A DNA stretch of 64,000 nucleotides from Lactiplantibacillus songbeiensis (GTDB lineage Bacteria > Bacillota > Bacilli > Lactobacillales > Lactobacillaceae): the NCBI RefSeq assembly GCF_005405125.1, contig NZ_BJDL01000001.1, forward strand, positions 62,001 through 126,000, written 5' to 3'. Of this stretch, positions 56,250-64,000 are shown piece by piece (the stretch's first letter is position 1; every line of letters begins with the position of its first letter). Position numbers and translations under genes: made by a program. The notes under the pieces were generated by a model, which was given only the letters and a program-made list of their open reading frames with translations, was not told where the DNA came from and did no database searches.

Positions 56250-57776
56250 TTAGTGTCCTCCTTCTAATAAGCCATGTTGCACCAAATAATGATGGGCAAC
56301 CGTCGCCGCCGACTTATTCTGTACGTTAACTTCATAGTTCATTTCTTGCATATCCGTTTCTGAGATCTTGCCAGCCAACTTATTCAACGCCTTGACCACT
56401 TGCGGATGTTTGTTCGCAAAGCTGGTCTTCATTAACGGTGCCCCTTGGTAAGTTGGGAAGAAATGCTTATCATCCTTTAAGATGGCCAAGTTATATTGCC
56501 GCAACTCACTATCGGTTGAATACGCATCGACCAAGTTGATCCGGCCTTTACTGATCGCCGTGTACCGTAAGGCTGGTTCCATCGACTTGGCAGTCACATT
56601 TAAGCCATACGCCTGCTTCAAACCTTTCAAGCCGTCATCACGGTCAATAAATTCTAACGTCATCCCGGGATTCAACAACGATTCAACTTGCGTCAGATCA
56701 CTAATCGTCTTTAAGTTGTGCGCTTTTTTAAACTTCTTCGTTACTGCCAAGGCGTACGTATTGTTGTAAGCCATTGGTTGCAATAATCGCATCTGGTCTT
56801 GAGACGCTAACCGGGTCTTCGCCAATTGATACGTCTTTTCAGCGGTCAAGCCTTTCGGATGGCTGCCCTTAACTAAGGTCTCTAGCACTGAGCCCGTAAA
56901 TTCAGGATAGATGTCAATTTGATCATGTTTCAAAGCACTAAATAAAAACGTCGTCTTCCCAAAGTTAGGCTTTAACGCCACTTTTACATGATCATTATTA
57001 GCTTCAATCAGATCTTTATACATATTAATGAGAATTTCTGGTTCAGAACCTAGCTTCCCGGCAATCGTAATGGTTTCCGTTCGGTTGGCAAACACACTAT
57101 ACGCACCGCCCCCGCCAAGTAAGACCACAATTAAGGCAAACACGGTTAGCGCACGCTTGGGTTTCGCCGTTTGGAACCAGCGAATCAACGCGCTCAACGC
57201 AATCGCTAGTAACGCCGACGAAATTGCCCCAATTAATAAAAGCGACGTATTGTTCCGGTCAATTCCGAGCATAATAAAGGTCCCTAAGCCCCCAGCACCA
57301 ATTAAAGCGGCTAAGGTGGCGGTCCCGATAATCAAGACAACCGCCGTCCGAATCCCGGCGATGATTTGTGGCATCGCAATCGGCAGTTCGACTTTAAATA
57401 ATTTCCGCATCCGCGACATGCCAAACGCATTGGCCGCTTCTTCAATCGACTCATCGATCTCGTTGATCCCTAAGTAAGTATTTTGAAAGATAGGTAGTAG
57501 CGCATAGATAACTAAGGCAATCACTGCCGGAACCGTCCCAATGCCGACTAATGGAATCAATAACCCCAATAAGGCTAACGATGGGATCGTCTGAAGCACG
57601 CTGGTTACCTGTAACAAAAACTCGGCCATCTTAGGTCGACGAACGGCCCAGATTGCCAATGGAATCGCAATCACCATCGCAATGACTAGCGCAGCAAGTG
57701 AGATGCCTAGATGTTGCCAAAGCGCCGTCAATAAATCCCCGCGCCGCTCCATAAATGTCTGTATCAAGGTTTGCAT
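56250..57776 (-). CDS. Glycine betaine/carnitine/choline ABC transporter, fused permease and substrate-binding protein
   Basis: A 508-residue fusion. Residues 1-200 form the permease with about six helices and the GIRTAVVLIIGTATLAALIGAGGLGTFI loop that contacts the ATPase. A further helix at about 210-230 leads to an external OpuAC-type binding domain (235-508: ITIAGKLGSEPEILINMYKDLI...). It imports osmoprotectants in hyperosmotic stress. Confidence 0.92.
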   Translation of the reverse strand: MQTLIQTFMERRGDLLTALWQHLGISLAALVIAMVIAIPLAIWAVRRPKMAEFLLQVTSVLQTIPSLALLGLLIPLVGIGTVPAVIALVIYALLPIFQNTYLGINEIDESIEEAANAFGMSRMRKLFKVELPIAMPQIIAGIRTAVVLIIGTATLAALIGAGGLGTFIMLGIDRNNTSLLLIGAISSALLAIALSALIRWFQTAKPKRALTVFALIVVLLGGGGAYSVFANRTETITIAGKLGSEPEILINMYKDLIEANNDHVKVALKPNFGKTTFLFSALKHDQIDIYPEFTGSVLETLVKGSHPKGLTAEKTYQLAKTRLASQDQMRLLQPMAYNNTYALAVTKKFKKAHNLKTISDLTQVESLLNPGMTLEFIDRDDGLKGLKQAYGLNVTAKSMEPALRYTAISKGRINLVDAYSTDSELRQYNLAILKDDKHFFPTYQGAPLMKTSFANKHPQVVKALNKLAGKISETDMQEMNYEVNVQNKSAATVAHHYLVQHGLLEGGH

Positions 57777-57979
57777 AATTTCCTCCCCGAAGTCTGCTTT
57801 CTAATGTGTCTAATCGTAGCATAATGCCGCCCAAAACCGCAGTAAAAAGCGTTTTGATTTTCGGCTCACTTGTAACTTTAAAAGTTCGATATACCTAGCC
57901 TATCAGTTTGCCGAAAAACTGTTAAGATTAAAAAGAAAGGATTTTCCGTCCAAAACTTTAAAAACGAAGGTGTTCCCGC

Positions 57980-58396
57980 ATGCTCGATCCAACTGATATT
58001 GAGATCTTAAAAATTTTAAACCGTAATTGCCGCATTAAACTCAACCATTTAGCAAAGGAAGTTCACCTAACACCCCCGGCCGTGGCCTCCCGGGTGGAAC
58101 GGCTTGAGGCTACCGGTGTCATTCGCAAATATACCATTGAAGCCAATCTCGCTGAAATGGGCTTCCAACGCCAAGTCTTCATTCAAGCCGGCCTCAAAGC
58201 TAACCAGAAAAAGGCCTACCTAGCATTGATCAAACGTTATCGCAACACGATTCGCCACCACTATCGAACGACCGGTGAGATGAATGCCTTGATTGAAGCC
58301 GCATTCTTCACCGCCGCTGATTTGGACGATTTCTTACAACAACTGAGTGTCGTCGCAACTTACCGCGTGATTGATATCGTGGCCGAAGCTTTTTAA
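57980..58396 (+). CDS. Lrp/AsnC family transcriptional regulator
   Basis: A 138-residue regulator with the N-terminal helix-turn-helix (TDIEILKILNRNCRIKLNHLAKEVHLTPPAVASRVERLEATGVI) and a C-terminal RAM domain. It would sense an amino acid. It is divergent from the osmoprotectant transporter across a 200-nt region and could control it; that link is inference. Confidence 0.92.
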   Translation: MLDPTDIEILKILNRNCRIKLNHLAKEVHLTPPAVASRVERLEATGVIRKYTIEANLAEMGFQRQVFIQAGLKANQKKAYLALIKRYRNTIRHHYRTTGEMNALIEAAFFTAADLDDFLQQLSVVATYRVIDIVAEAF

Positions 58397-58397
58397 G

Positions 58398-58436
58398 CTA
58401 AAAAAGACGCTACCTAGTTTAGGTAACGTTTTTTTA
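58398..58436. terminator. Bidirectional terminator between Lrp and GGDEF genes
   Basis: AAAAAAGACGCTACCTA pairs with TAGGTAACGTTTTTT around GTTT (one mismatch). It serves both convergent genes. Confidence 0.85.
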
Positions 58437-59567
58437 AGCGCTCGTAATCTGCATCCGACCATGACGCTTCGAATGATATAAATTACGATCAACGCGATTA
58501 TAAAAATCAAGTAATTCCTGATCTACAGCCCGTAACTCGGACACGCCAACTGAAATCGTTGGTTCAATCGGCTGCCCATCTGCGACAACTCGTAGGTGGT
58601 TAACTGCATTGAAGATCTGCGCCACAATCGGCTGCGTGGCGGCCAAGTGATAATCGGGGAACAAGAGATTAAACTCCTCGCCCCCGGTTCGAAAAAGTTG
58701 AATTCGCGGATCATTTTCATCAAGCACTGTTTGAACGGTCGTCACGACTTGCTGTAAGACTTCATCCCCTGCCAGATGTCCATGCGTATCATTGATCTGC
58801 TTAAAATGATCAATATCAAACATCATCATCGTTAATGGCTGATCCGTATTTTTGCTCTTCTCGAACCAACACGTCCCCACATCAACATACGACGCGTAAT
58901 TTTCCGCCTTGGTCAATGAATCATGACTGGCAAACCGTTTTAACCGTTGCTTCAGTTCACTATCATGGGTCAGCATAATCACATAGCTATACAGCAAGAT
59001 GGCAAAAACGACCAGATACAACCACTGCAGGGTCAGCATCTTCCAACTCAACTGATACTTTAACTTCATCCAATACCACAACAACCAACCAAATGGGATG
59101 ATAATGGTGAGATAGATAACCGGGGCTAAGCGAGACGTATGCCACTTGCGATAAGCAATATTCAGCCCCCAGAACAGGAGACATAACGTCACCGTATGCC
59201 ACCAAGATAACCAAGACGTCATTGAATGATTATAGATCATAAAAATAACCACGGTGGGGAATAACCAAATACCAGCTACCCGATCACTCAAGAAGTAACC
59301 GCAAAAGATAATCGCAATCAATTGGAAGTTCATAAACTGCCAATCATAAGTCTGACCAATCACGAGGGTTTGCAAGCTAAACGTGAAAACGACCATGTAG
59401 AGCACACCATACCAAGTTTCGATCGTGCGATCCGTAATCTCCCAGTGGTGCCCATGCACCCAGCGCTTCAGCCACCCCACACTCGCCCAGTACAATGTTA
59501 AGACCCCTAAAACAAAGAAAACACTGGTCGTAAATGGTGCCACGTGCCAGTTCGTCCAGGTCATCAC
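58434..59567 (-). CDS. Membrane-bound diguanylate cyclase (GGDEF domain)
   Basis: A 377-residue protein with about six N-terminal membrane helices (1-195) and a C-terminal GGDEF domain (about 210-377). MMFDIDHFKQINDTHGHLAGDEVL is the metal/GTP-binding start, and RTGGEEFNLLFP is the active-site loop (GGEEF). The inhibitory I-site RxxD is not seen before it (RIQL instead). It should make cyclic di-GMP. An EAL-domain gene lies 1.6 kb away. Confidence 0.92.
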   Translation of the reverse strand: MMTWTNWHVAPFTTSVFFVLGVLTLYWASVGWLKRWVHGHHWEITDRTIETWYGVLYMVVFTFSLQTLVIGQTYDWQFMNFQLIAIIFCGYFLSDRVAGIWLFPTVVIFMIYNHSMTSWLSWWHTVTLCLLFWGLNIAYRKWHTSRLAPVIYLTIIIPFGWLLWYWMKLKYQLSWKMLTLQWLYLVVFAILLYSYVIMLTHDSELKQRLKRFASHDSLTKAENYASYVDVGTCWFEKSKNTDQPLTMMMFDIDHFKQINDTHGHLAGDEVLQQVVTTVQTVLDENDPRIQLFRTGGEEFNLLFPDYHLAATQPIVAQIFNAVNHLRVVADGQPIEPTISVGVSELRAVDQELLDFYNRVDRNLYHSKRHGRMQITSA

Positions 59568-59674
59568 ATCACCTCCCTCTTAAATTGGTTAGGACAGCTT
59601 AATTGATGAGCGCCAAAATTAGCCGATCACGCACAACCAAACTCCCTATCGTCGTTCATTTGTTTAGCGATAAC

Positions 59675-61030
59675 CTAGCTACGGACATAACCGCCTTCTT
59701 GTTCAACCGCAATCTGACCAACTAGATTCAAGTAATCAAATGGGTTGTTGAAGTTCGGCGAGAACAACATGTCGACCATTGCCAACTGATCAATCGTGCC
59801 ATTATTTTGCATCAACACGGAGACCACGTTGGCCGATTGTGACACGCTATGCTTGCTCATCAGCTGAACGCCAAGCACTTTACGACTATTCCGATCGTAG
59901 ACCAGTTCAATATTGACATTAAACGCATCGGGCATAAAGTCCGGTCGATACGGACCGTCATAGTGCGCGGTCGTCGCATTCAAATGGGCTGCTAAAGCTT
60001 GCTTTAAGGTTAAGCCGGTACCGGCGATCGTTTGTCCGAATAAAATAATGCCAGTTGTAGATTGCGTCCCAATCGTCCGCACGCGTCGTTCACCAACGTT
60101 GATTCCAGCCAACGTTCCTTGCCGAATCGCATGTGAAGCTAATGGAGCATAAACCTGAGTATGCGTTGGATTAGAATGAATGACCGTCGCATCACCAGCC
60201 GCTAAGATTGCTTCGTCAGACGTATACATATAATCATCCGTAATAATCGCGCCTTTCTTGGTCATCTTAACTTGACCTTCCAAAAGGTTGGTATTCGGTA
60301 ACATCCCGGCGCTGACCGCCGCCATATCGACCACAAAGTCGCCAGCCGTCGTTGCGACCACTAAGTGACCCTCAGCATCATCATCAAAACTAGTCACCGT
60401 CGTATCCGTCACCACGTGAACCCCGTTATCGGTTAACAAGGTCATCACCGCCGTCGACAAGGCTGGTTCTAAGTAATCATTCAATAAATACTTTGGCCGC
60501 TGGAACAGCGTGACTTGATGGCCCGTCTTCGCATAGCCTTCAGCGAGTTCGACGCCGATATGACCGCCACCTAGAATCGCAATTCGCGGTTGATCGTTGG
60601 TCGCGGTACATAAATCGTGCGCTTGATCATAAGTTTTGCAAAGCATCACTTTTGGATTTTCAATCCCCGTAATGGCTGGAATCGCGGTAATGGAGCCAGT
60701 TGCCATGATTAACTTGTCGTAGCTGGTGGTTTGCATTTCTTTAGTGATTAGATTCTGAACCAGCACCGTCTGCTGCTTAGCATCAATTTTAATGACATCA
60801 TGCTGAATCCGCATGTGGACACCTTGCTTGGTAAAATCAGCCGGTTCGGCGTAAAAGGTATCCTCCAGACGCGGCACCGTTCCTTCAATATGCAAATAAG
60901 TGGCACATGATAGATAAGAAATATTCGCTTGACGTTCATAGACTGTAATATCCGCTGTCGGATAAGTCTTCAGAATTTGTTTAATCGCTGCAATTCCTGC
61001 GTGTGTACACCCGACTACCACAATATTCAT
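59675..61030 (-). CDS. FAD-dependent NADH oxidase/peroxidase family protein
   Basis: A 451-residue flavoprotein of the Nox/Npx family with VVVGCTHAGIAAIK, the redox cysteine in ISYLSCATYLHIEG near residue 42, NAD site AILGGGHIGVELAEGY, and AILAAGDATVIH. It reduces oxygen to water or hydrogen peroxide using NADH. The first motif has CTHAG where GTNHAG-type motifs are common, within family variation. The ATG at 61030 follows AAAGGGGC. Confidence 0.9.
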   Translation of the reverse strand: MNIVVVGCTHAGIAAIKQILKTYPTADITVYERQANISYLSCATYLHIEGTVPRLEDTFYAEPADFTKQGVHMRIQHDVIKIDAKQQTVLVQNLITKEMQTTSYDKLIMATGSITAIPAITGIENPKVMLCKTYDQAHDLCTATNDQPRIAILGGGHIGVELAEGYAKTGHQVTLFQRPKYLLNDYLEPALSTAVMTLLTDNGVHVVTDTTVTSFDDDAEGHLVVATTAGDFVVDMAAVSAGMLPNTNLLEGQVKMTKKGAIITDDYMYTSDEAILAAGDATVIHSNPTHTQVYAPLASHAIRQGTLAGINVGERRVRTIGTQSTTGIILFGQTIAGTGLTLKQALAAHLNATTAHYDGPYRPDFMPDAFNVNIELVYDRNSRKVLGVQLMSKHSVSQSANVVSVLMQNNGTIDQLAMVDMLFSPNFNNPFDYLNLVGQIAVEQEGGYVRS

Positions 61031-61167
61031 AGGCAAAAGCCCCTTTCTTTTTTTAAAAGATTAGTTTATTATATTAATACGCATATACGTTTATAGTTAT
61101 TAAATATACAACCTTAACATTATACTAACTTTCAACTTAAAAGCAAACTGCCAGAGGAGGCCCTCTA

Positions 61168-61863
61168 TTGAACCCAACTTACCGTTTTTTTGTTCAACCG
61201 CAAGTCAATACGCTCACCAAAACCATTGCCGGCTATGAATTGTTAATCCGGCAACAGACAGCGGCAGGCTGGCGTTTACCAGCTTCTTTCACCGCAATCG
61301 ATCCCGTGGTTTTCGCCGACTTATTAATCCAAGCTACCAAGGTTTTAGGCAACAAAGTCCAACATTGTTCGGTGAACATCAGTCGTCAACAATTAATGAC
61401 CACTACGATCGCCCAAGCCTTAATCCAATGTCAGATTCAACTCTATCCAACCAAATTAGTTGTTGAATTAACCGAAGACGAAAGTACTGAAGACTACTGT
61501 ACTGACGCCGTTCTAGCGCATCTCGAAATGTTCGTTCAACACGGCATTGAAGTCTCATTGGACGATGTTGGCAGTGGTGAAAACTACTTCACTGAGATTC
61601 GCGATTTATTGCCATATGTCAGTGAAATTAAGTTTGCGTTACAAAACTTCAAACAACACTTTCAAGATCCCGAAATGCTACGACGCGTTCGTTTCTGGCG
61701 TGCCATTAGTAACGAATATGCTTTACGAATGGTGCTTGAAGGTATCGAAGATCAACCAGACAATCAACTAAGTAACCAGCTCGGTATCGGCGTTAAACAA
61801 GGCTATTACTTTGGTAAGCCGCGCTTATTGCAACTACCAGCAAAGACAACTTACTGCGCCTAA
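61168..61863 (+). CDS. EAL-domain protein, probable cyclic di-GMP phosphodiesterase
   Basis: A 231-residue stand-alone EAL domain starting with TTG after GAGGAGG. The EAL motif reads ELL in AGYELLIRQQ. Other expected catalytic positions appear present: asparagine in SVNISRQQL, glutamate in VVELTEDE, two aspartates in SLDDVGSG, lysine in SEIKFAL, glutamate in VLEGIED and glutamine in KQGYYFGKP. It is likely to degrade cyclic di-GMP, though the altered loop (DDVGSGE) leaves room for a binding-only role. Confidence 0.85.
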   Translation: MNPTYRFFVQPQVNTLTKTIAGYELLIRQQTAAGWRLPASFTAIDPVVFADLLIQATKVLGNKVQHCSVNISRQQLMTTTIAQALIQCQIQLYPTKLVVELTEDESTEDYCTDAVLAHLEMFVQHGIEVSLDDVGSGENYFTEIRDLLPYVSEIKFALQNFKQHFQDPEMLRRVRFWRAISNEYALRMVLEGIEDQPDNQLSNQLGIGVKQGYYFGKPRLLQLPAKTTYCA

Positions 61864-61882
61864 ACTTTAAATCTAATCGCAT

Positions 61883-61932
61883 AAACGGTGTTCACAGTAC
61901 TCTTAACTGAGTTATTGCGAACACCGTTTTTT
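61883..61932. terminator. Bidirectional terminator between EAL and SDR genes
   Basis: AAACGGTGTTC pairs perfectly with GAACACCGTTT (11 bp), followed by TTTTTA on the plus strand. Confidence 0.85.
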
Positions 61933-61940
61933 ATTTAACC

Positions 61941-62831
61941 TTACCCATGCCGGTAGTGTCGACTGCCAGCCCGCTTCACATCTTTACGCGCAAAATGGGT
62001 TAACTTTGCCGCCCCAACTGTCGCCTGGTTCATTAACTTATCGAACTGGCGATCAGACAACCAATGCCGCGCCGTTAATGACACGCCAGCGCCCATCCCA
62101 GCGTGATAGCGAGTCTTTGGCTTCACATCGTTGACTGCTCGAACCATCAGCTTCGCAATCACACCTGGATTAGACGCGAACGTATCGAACAACGAGAGCA
62201 TTGCCCCCACGTTACGCGCTTGCTTGCCATAAGCCGTTTCACCAGACACTTCTAGTAACTTCTTTTCAGCGATACCGGCCCATTCGGTCTTAATACCACC
62301 TGGTTCAATGATCGACACGTCAATGCCAAACGGTGCTAGTTCCATCCGCAACGCATCGCTCATCCCTTCGATCGCATGCTTGGTACCCATATACCACGCA
62401 CTCAACGGCTGATAAATCTTCCCACCGATGGACGACACATTAATAATCCGACCACGGTGTTGCGCCCGCATGATTGGTAAGACTAATTGCGTTAAGCGCA
62501 TCACGCCAAAGACATTCACTTTGAATTGATACTCACCTTCAGCTAACGGCACATCTTCCAGTGCCCCATACGAACCATAACCGGCATTATTGATGAGCAC
62601 ATCTAAACGGTGTTGTTCCACCTCAATCGTTTTGACCGCTGCAACCAAGGTCGCTTCATCCGTCACATCCAACTTCAAGACGTGCACCCCCGCAGCCGCT
62701 AGATCCGTCATTTTTTCGACTCGCCGGGCGGCACCATAAACAATATTGCCTTGCGCCTGCAACTTTAAGGCCGTCGCTTTCCCGATTCCTGATGATGCAC
62801 CCGTGATTAGAATGACCCGTGGCTTTGCCAT
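61941..62831 (-). CDS. Short-chain dehydrogenase/reductase
   Basis: A 296-residue classical-type SDR with ITGASSGIGKATAL for NAD(P) binding, NNAGYGSYG, catalytic serine in INVSSIGG and Tyr/Lys in WYMGTKHAIEG. The extended C-terminus (about 190-296) suggests a retinol/steroid-type branch; the substrate is unknown. The ATG at 62831 has GGAGG; the frame is open to 62855. It is divergent from the next gene. Confidence 0.9.
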   Translation of the reverse strand: MAKPRVILITGASSGIGKATALKLQAQGNIVYGAARRVEKMTDLAAAGVHVLKLDVTDEATLVAAVKTIEVEQHRLDVLINNAGYGSYGALEDVPLAEGEYQFKVNVFGVMRLTQLVLPIMRAQHRGRIINVSSIGGKIYQPLSAWYMGTKHAIEGMSDALRMELAPFGIDVSIIEPGGIKTEWAGIAEKKLLEVSGETAYGKQARNVGAMLSLFDTFASNPGVIAKLMVRAVNDVKPKTRYHAGMGAGVSLTARHWLSDRQFDKLMNQATVGAAKLTHFARKDVKRAGSRHYRHG

Positions 62832-62959
62832 AAGTTTTGCCTCCATTATTCTCAACTAATTAATGCCATGCTACCCCTTACTAGCGCGAAATGCAATCGG
62901 ATTCATAACCAGAGATATGCTAAAATAATGGTAAGCAGTTTTAAAAAGGGGTTGGGAAA

Positions 62960-63910
62960 ATGTCCGTTAACTTTGGAATTTTAAGTGCCGCTTCAATTGT
63001 TCCCCGCGTGGTCACCGGCATGCGTGAATCATCCTTGGCCACGCCGCAAGCTATCGCCGCCCGTTCACGGGTTAAAGCCGAAATGGTGGCTTTACGTTGT
63101 CAGTTGCCGACCGTCTATGACGATTACGAGACCTTATTAAGTGATCCGCAACTTGATGCCATTTACATTCCAACTTACAATGCCGGACACTTTCCGTTAG
63201 CCAAGCTGGCCTTGCAGCACCACAAACCCGTCTTACTCGAAAAGCCATTCACCCTAACCGCTGCCCAGACACAAGCCTTGTTTGACTTAGCTGCGCAAGA
63301 ACAGGTCTTATTAATGGAAGCACAAAAGGCCATCTTTTTACCGATTACGCAGCAAGTCAAACATTTATTGGCTGCTGGAACACTGGGACACGTGCGAACG
63401 ATTAACATTACCGAGTACCATCCTAGCGGTAATCCAACTGGCTGGTTCACGAATCGTGCGGCGGGTGGCGGGGCTTTATATGGCAGTGGTGCCTATCCGC
63501 TAGACTACTTGCAATACTTATTCGCACCGACTGATTTAACGATGACCGGCGTCGCAACGATTCCGACCGGCTTAACCGATACCCAAGCCGCACTCAGCTT
63601 ACAGTTTGGCGACTGCCTAGTGACCTTATTGATCACCTCAGCGCAGCCACAGCCTAGCCAGATGGTCATTCATGGTGACTTAGGAACGTTGACGATTCCT
63701 AACTACTGGAAGACGGATCACGCGACCTTGGCCCTCAACGACCAGCCTGTGAAGACGCTCCACGCCGATCAACAAAGTGAATTTCGCTTTGAAATCGATC
63801 ACTTTTGTCAGCTGCTCATGACCGGTCAAACAACGAGTCCCGTCATGACACCAGCAATCACGAAACGGACCATCCAATTAATCGAAGCTTGTTACCAGCA
63901 ATGGTTTTAA
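62960..63910 (+). CDS. Gfo/Idh/MocA family oxidoreductase
   Basis: A 316-residue NAD(P)-dependent oxidoreductase. The N-terminal Rossmann fold starts FGILSAASIVPRVVTGM, EKPFTLTAAQ holds the conserved lysine near residue 95, and the C-terminal domain contains GGGALYGSGAYPLDYLQYL. It acts on a sugar, inositol or related polyol. The nucleoside hydrolase gene starts 18 nt after it, likely in the same operon. Confidence 0.9.
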   Translation: MSVNFGILSAASIVPRVVTGMRESSLATPQAIAARSRVKAEMVALRCQLPTVYDDYETLLSDPQLDAIYIPTYNAGHFPLAKLALQHHKPVLLEKPFTLTAAQTQALFDLAAQEQVLLMEAQKAIFLPITQQVKHLLAAGTLGHVRTINITEYHPSGNPTGWFTNRAAGGGALYGSGAYPLDYLQYLFAPTDLTMTGVATIPTGLTDTQAALSLQFGDCLVTLLITSAQPQPSQMVIHGDLGTLTIPNYWKTDHATLALNDQPVKTLHADQQSEFRFEIDHFCQLLMTGQTTSPVMTPAITKRTIQLIEACYQQWF

Positions 63911-63928
63911 ATATGAGGAGGAATTTTC

Positions 63929-64000
63929 ATGCCAATTAAACTAATTATGGACACCGATCCTGGAATTGATGATGCCGCTGCAATCACGATTGCCTTGAAT
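63929..64000 (+). CDS. Inosine-uridine-preferring nucleoside hydrolase (partial, 5' end)
   Basis: The frame MPIKLIMDTDPGIDDAAAIT continues to the right edge. DTDPGIDDAAA is the calcium-binding signature of nucleoside hydrolases, which split ribonucleosides into base and ribose. GAGGAGG precedes the ATG. Only 24 residues are visible. Confidence 0.9.
   Translation, partial: MPIKLIMDTDPGIDDAAAITIALN

Overview
The window looks like chromosome of a Lactobacillaceae bacterium of the Lactiplantibacillus (L. plantarum) group. The basis is two cell-wall-anchored proteins ending in the LPQTxE sorting motif typical of that group, strong Shine-Dalgarno sites with frequent TTG/GTG starts, tryptophan and branched-chain T-boxes, CcpA-type cre sites and typical housekeeping proteins (PurR, Veg, RsmA, RnmV, TatD, MetRS, class II HMG-CoA reductase). 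The exact species cannot be named from the sequence alone. No tRNA, rRNA, IS element, prophage or CRISPR array was seen. Most genes are on the minus strand.

Layout. 1-2.5 kb: purR (cut by the left edge) and a two-gene zinc-type ABC transporter behind a Zur-like palindrome. 2.5-6.5 kb: a large DUF285/MucBP surface protein split by a frameshift. 6.9-9 kb: small membrane protein, GT8 glycosyltransferase, alpha/beta hydrolase. 9-15.6 kb: ispE, veg, rsmA, rnmV, tatD, metG. 15.7-27.7 kb: a citrate fermentation cluster read right to left (transporter, OadH-like protein, biotin carrier, oadB, a 40-residue OadG-like peptide, citCDEFX, oadA, GntR regulator, citG). It should import citrate, cleave it with citrate lyase and decarboxylate oxaloacetate with a membrane-linked biotin enzyme. 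cre sites and a GntR-type palindrome mark its control regions. 28-32 kb: a second giant LPQTxE surface protein. 32-39 kb: DUF72, sirtuin, HExxH protein, HMG-CoA reductase, Ppx/GppA, Dus. 39-43 kb: an Abi_2 gene, trpS with its T-box, a nitrilase-family amidase. 43-49 kb: HelD-type helicase, cation/proton antiporter, brnQ with T-box. 49-53 kb: AraC regulator, then a HAD-MFS-acetyltransferase operon. 53 kb: a type III toxin-antitoxin locus. 53.6-58.4 kb: disulfide reductase, compatible-solute ABC transporter, Lrp regulator. 58.4-61.9 kb: diguanylate cyclase, NADH oxidase/peroxidase, EAL protein. 62-64 kb: SDR, Gfo/Idh oxidoreductase and the start of a nucleoside hydrolase.

The least explained structure is non-coding. 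Twelve copies of an approximately 150-180 bp intergenic element (called F1 here) share invariant single-stranded segments, while their stems change sequence with compensating changes on both arms. Ten of the twelve sit as five inverted pairs, and the minus-strand copies lie just after stop codons. A second family (F2; three full copies plus an internally deleted one inside the brnQ T-box leader) shows the same behaviour. These two families, and the ToxN/AbiQ-type toxin with its 35-nt repeat antitoxin RNA, are the main points for follow-up.
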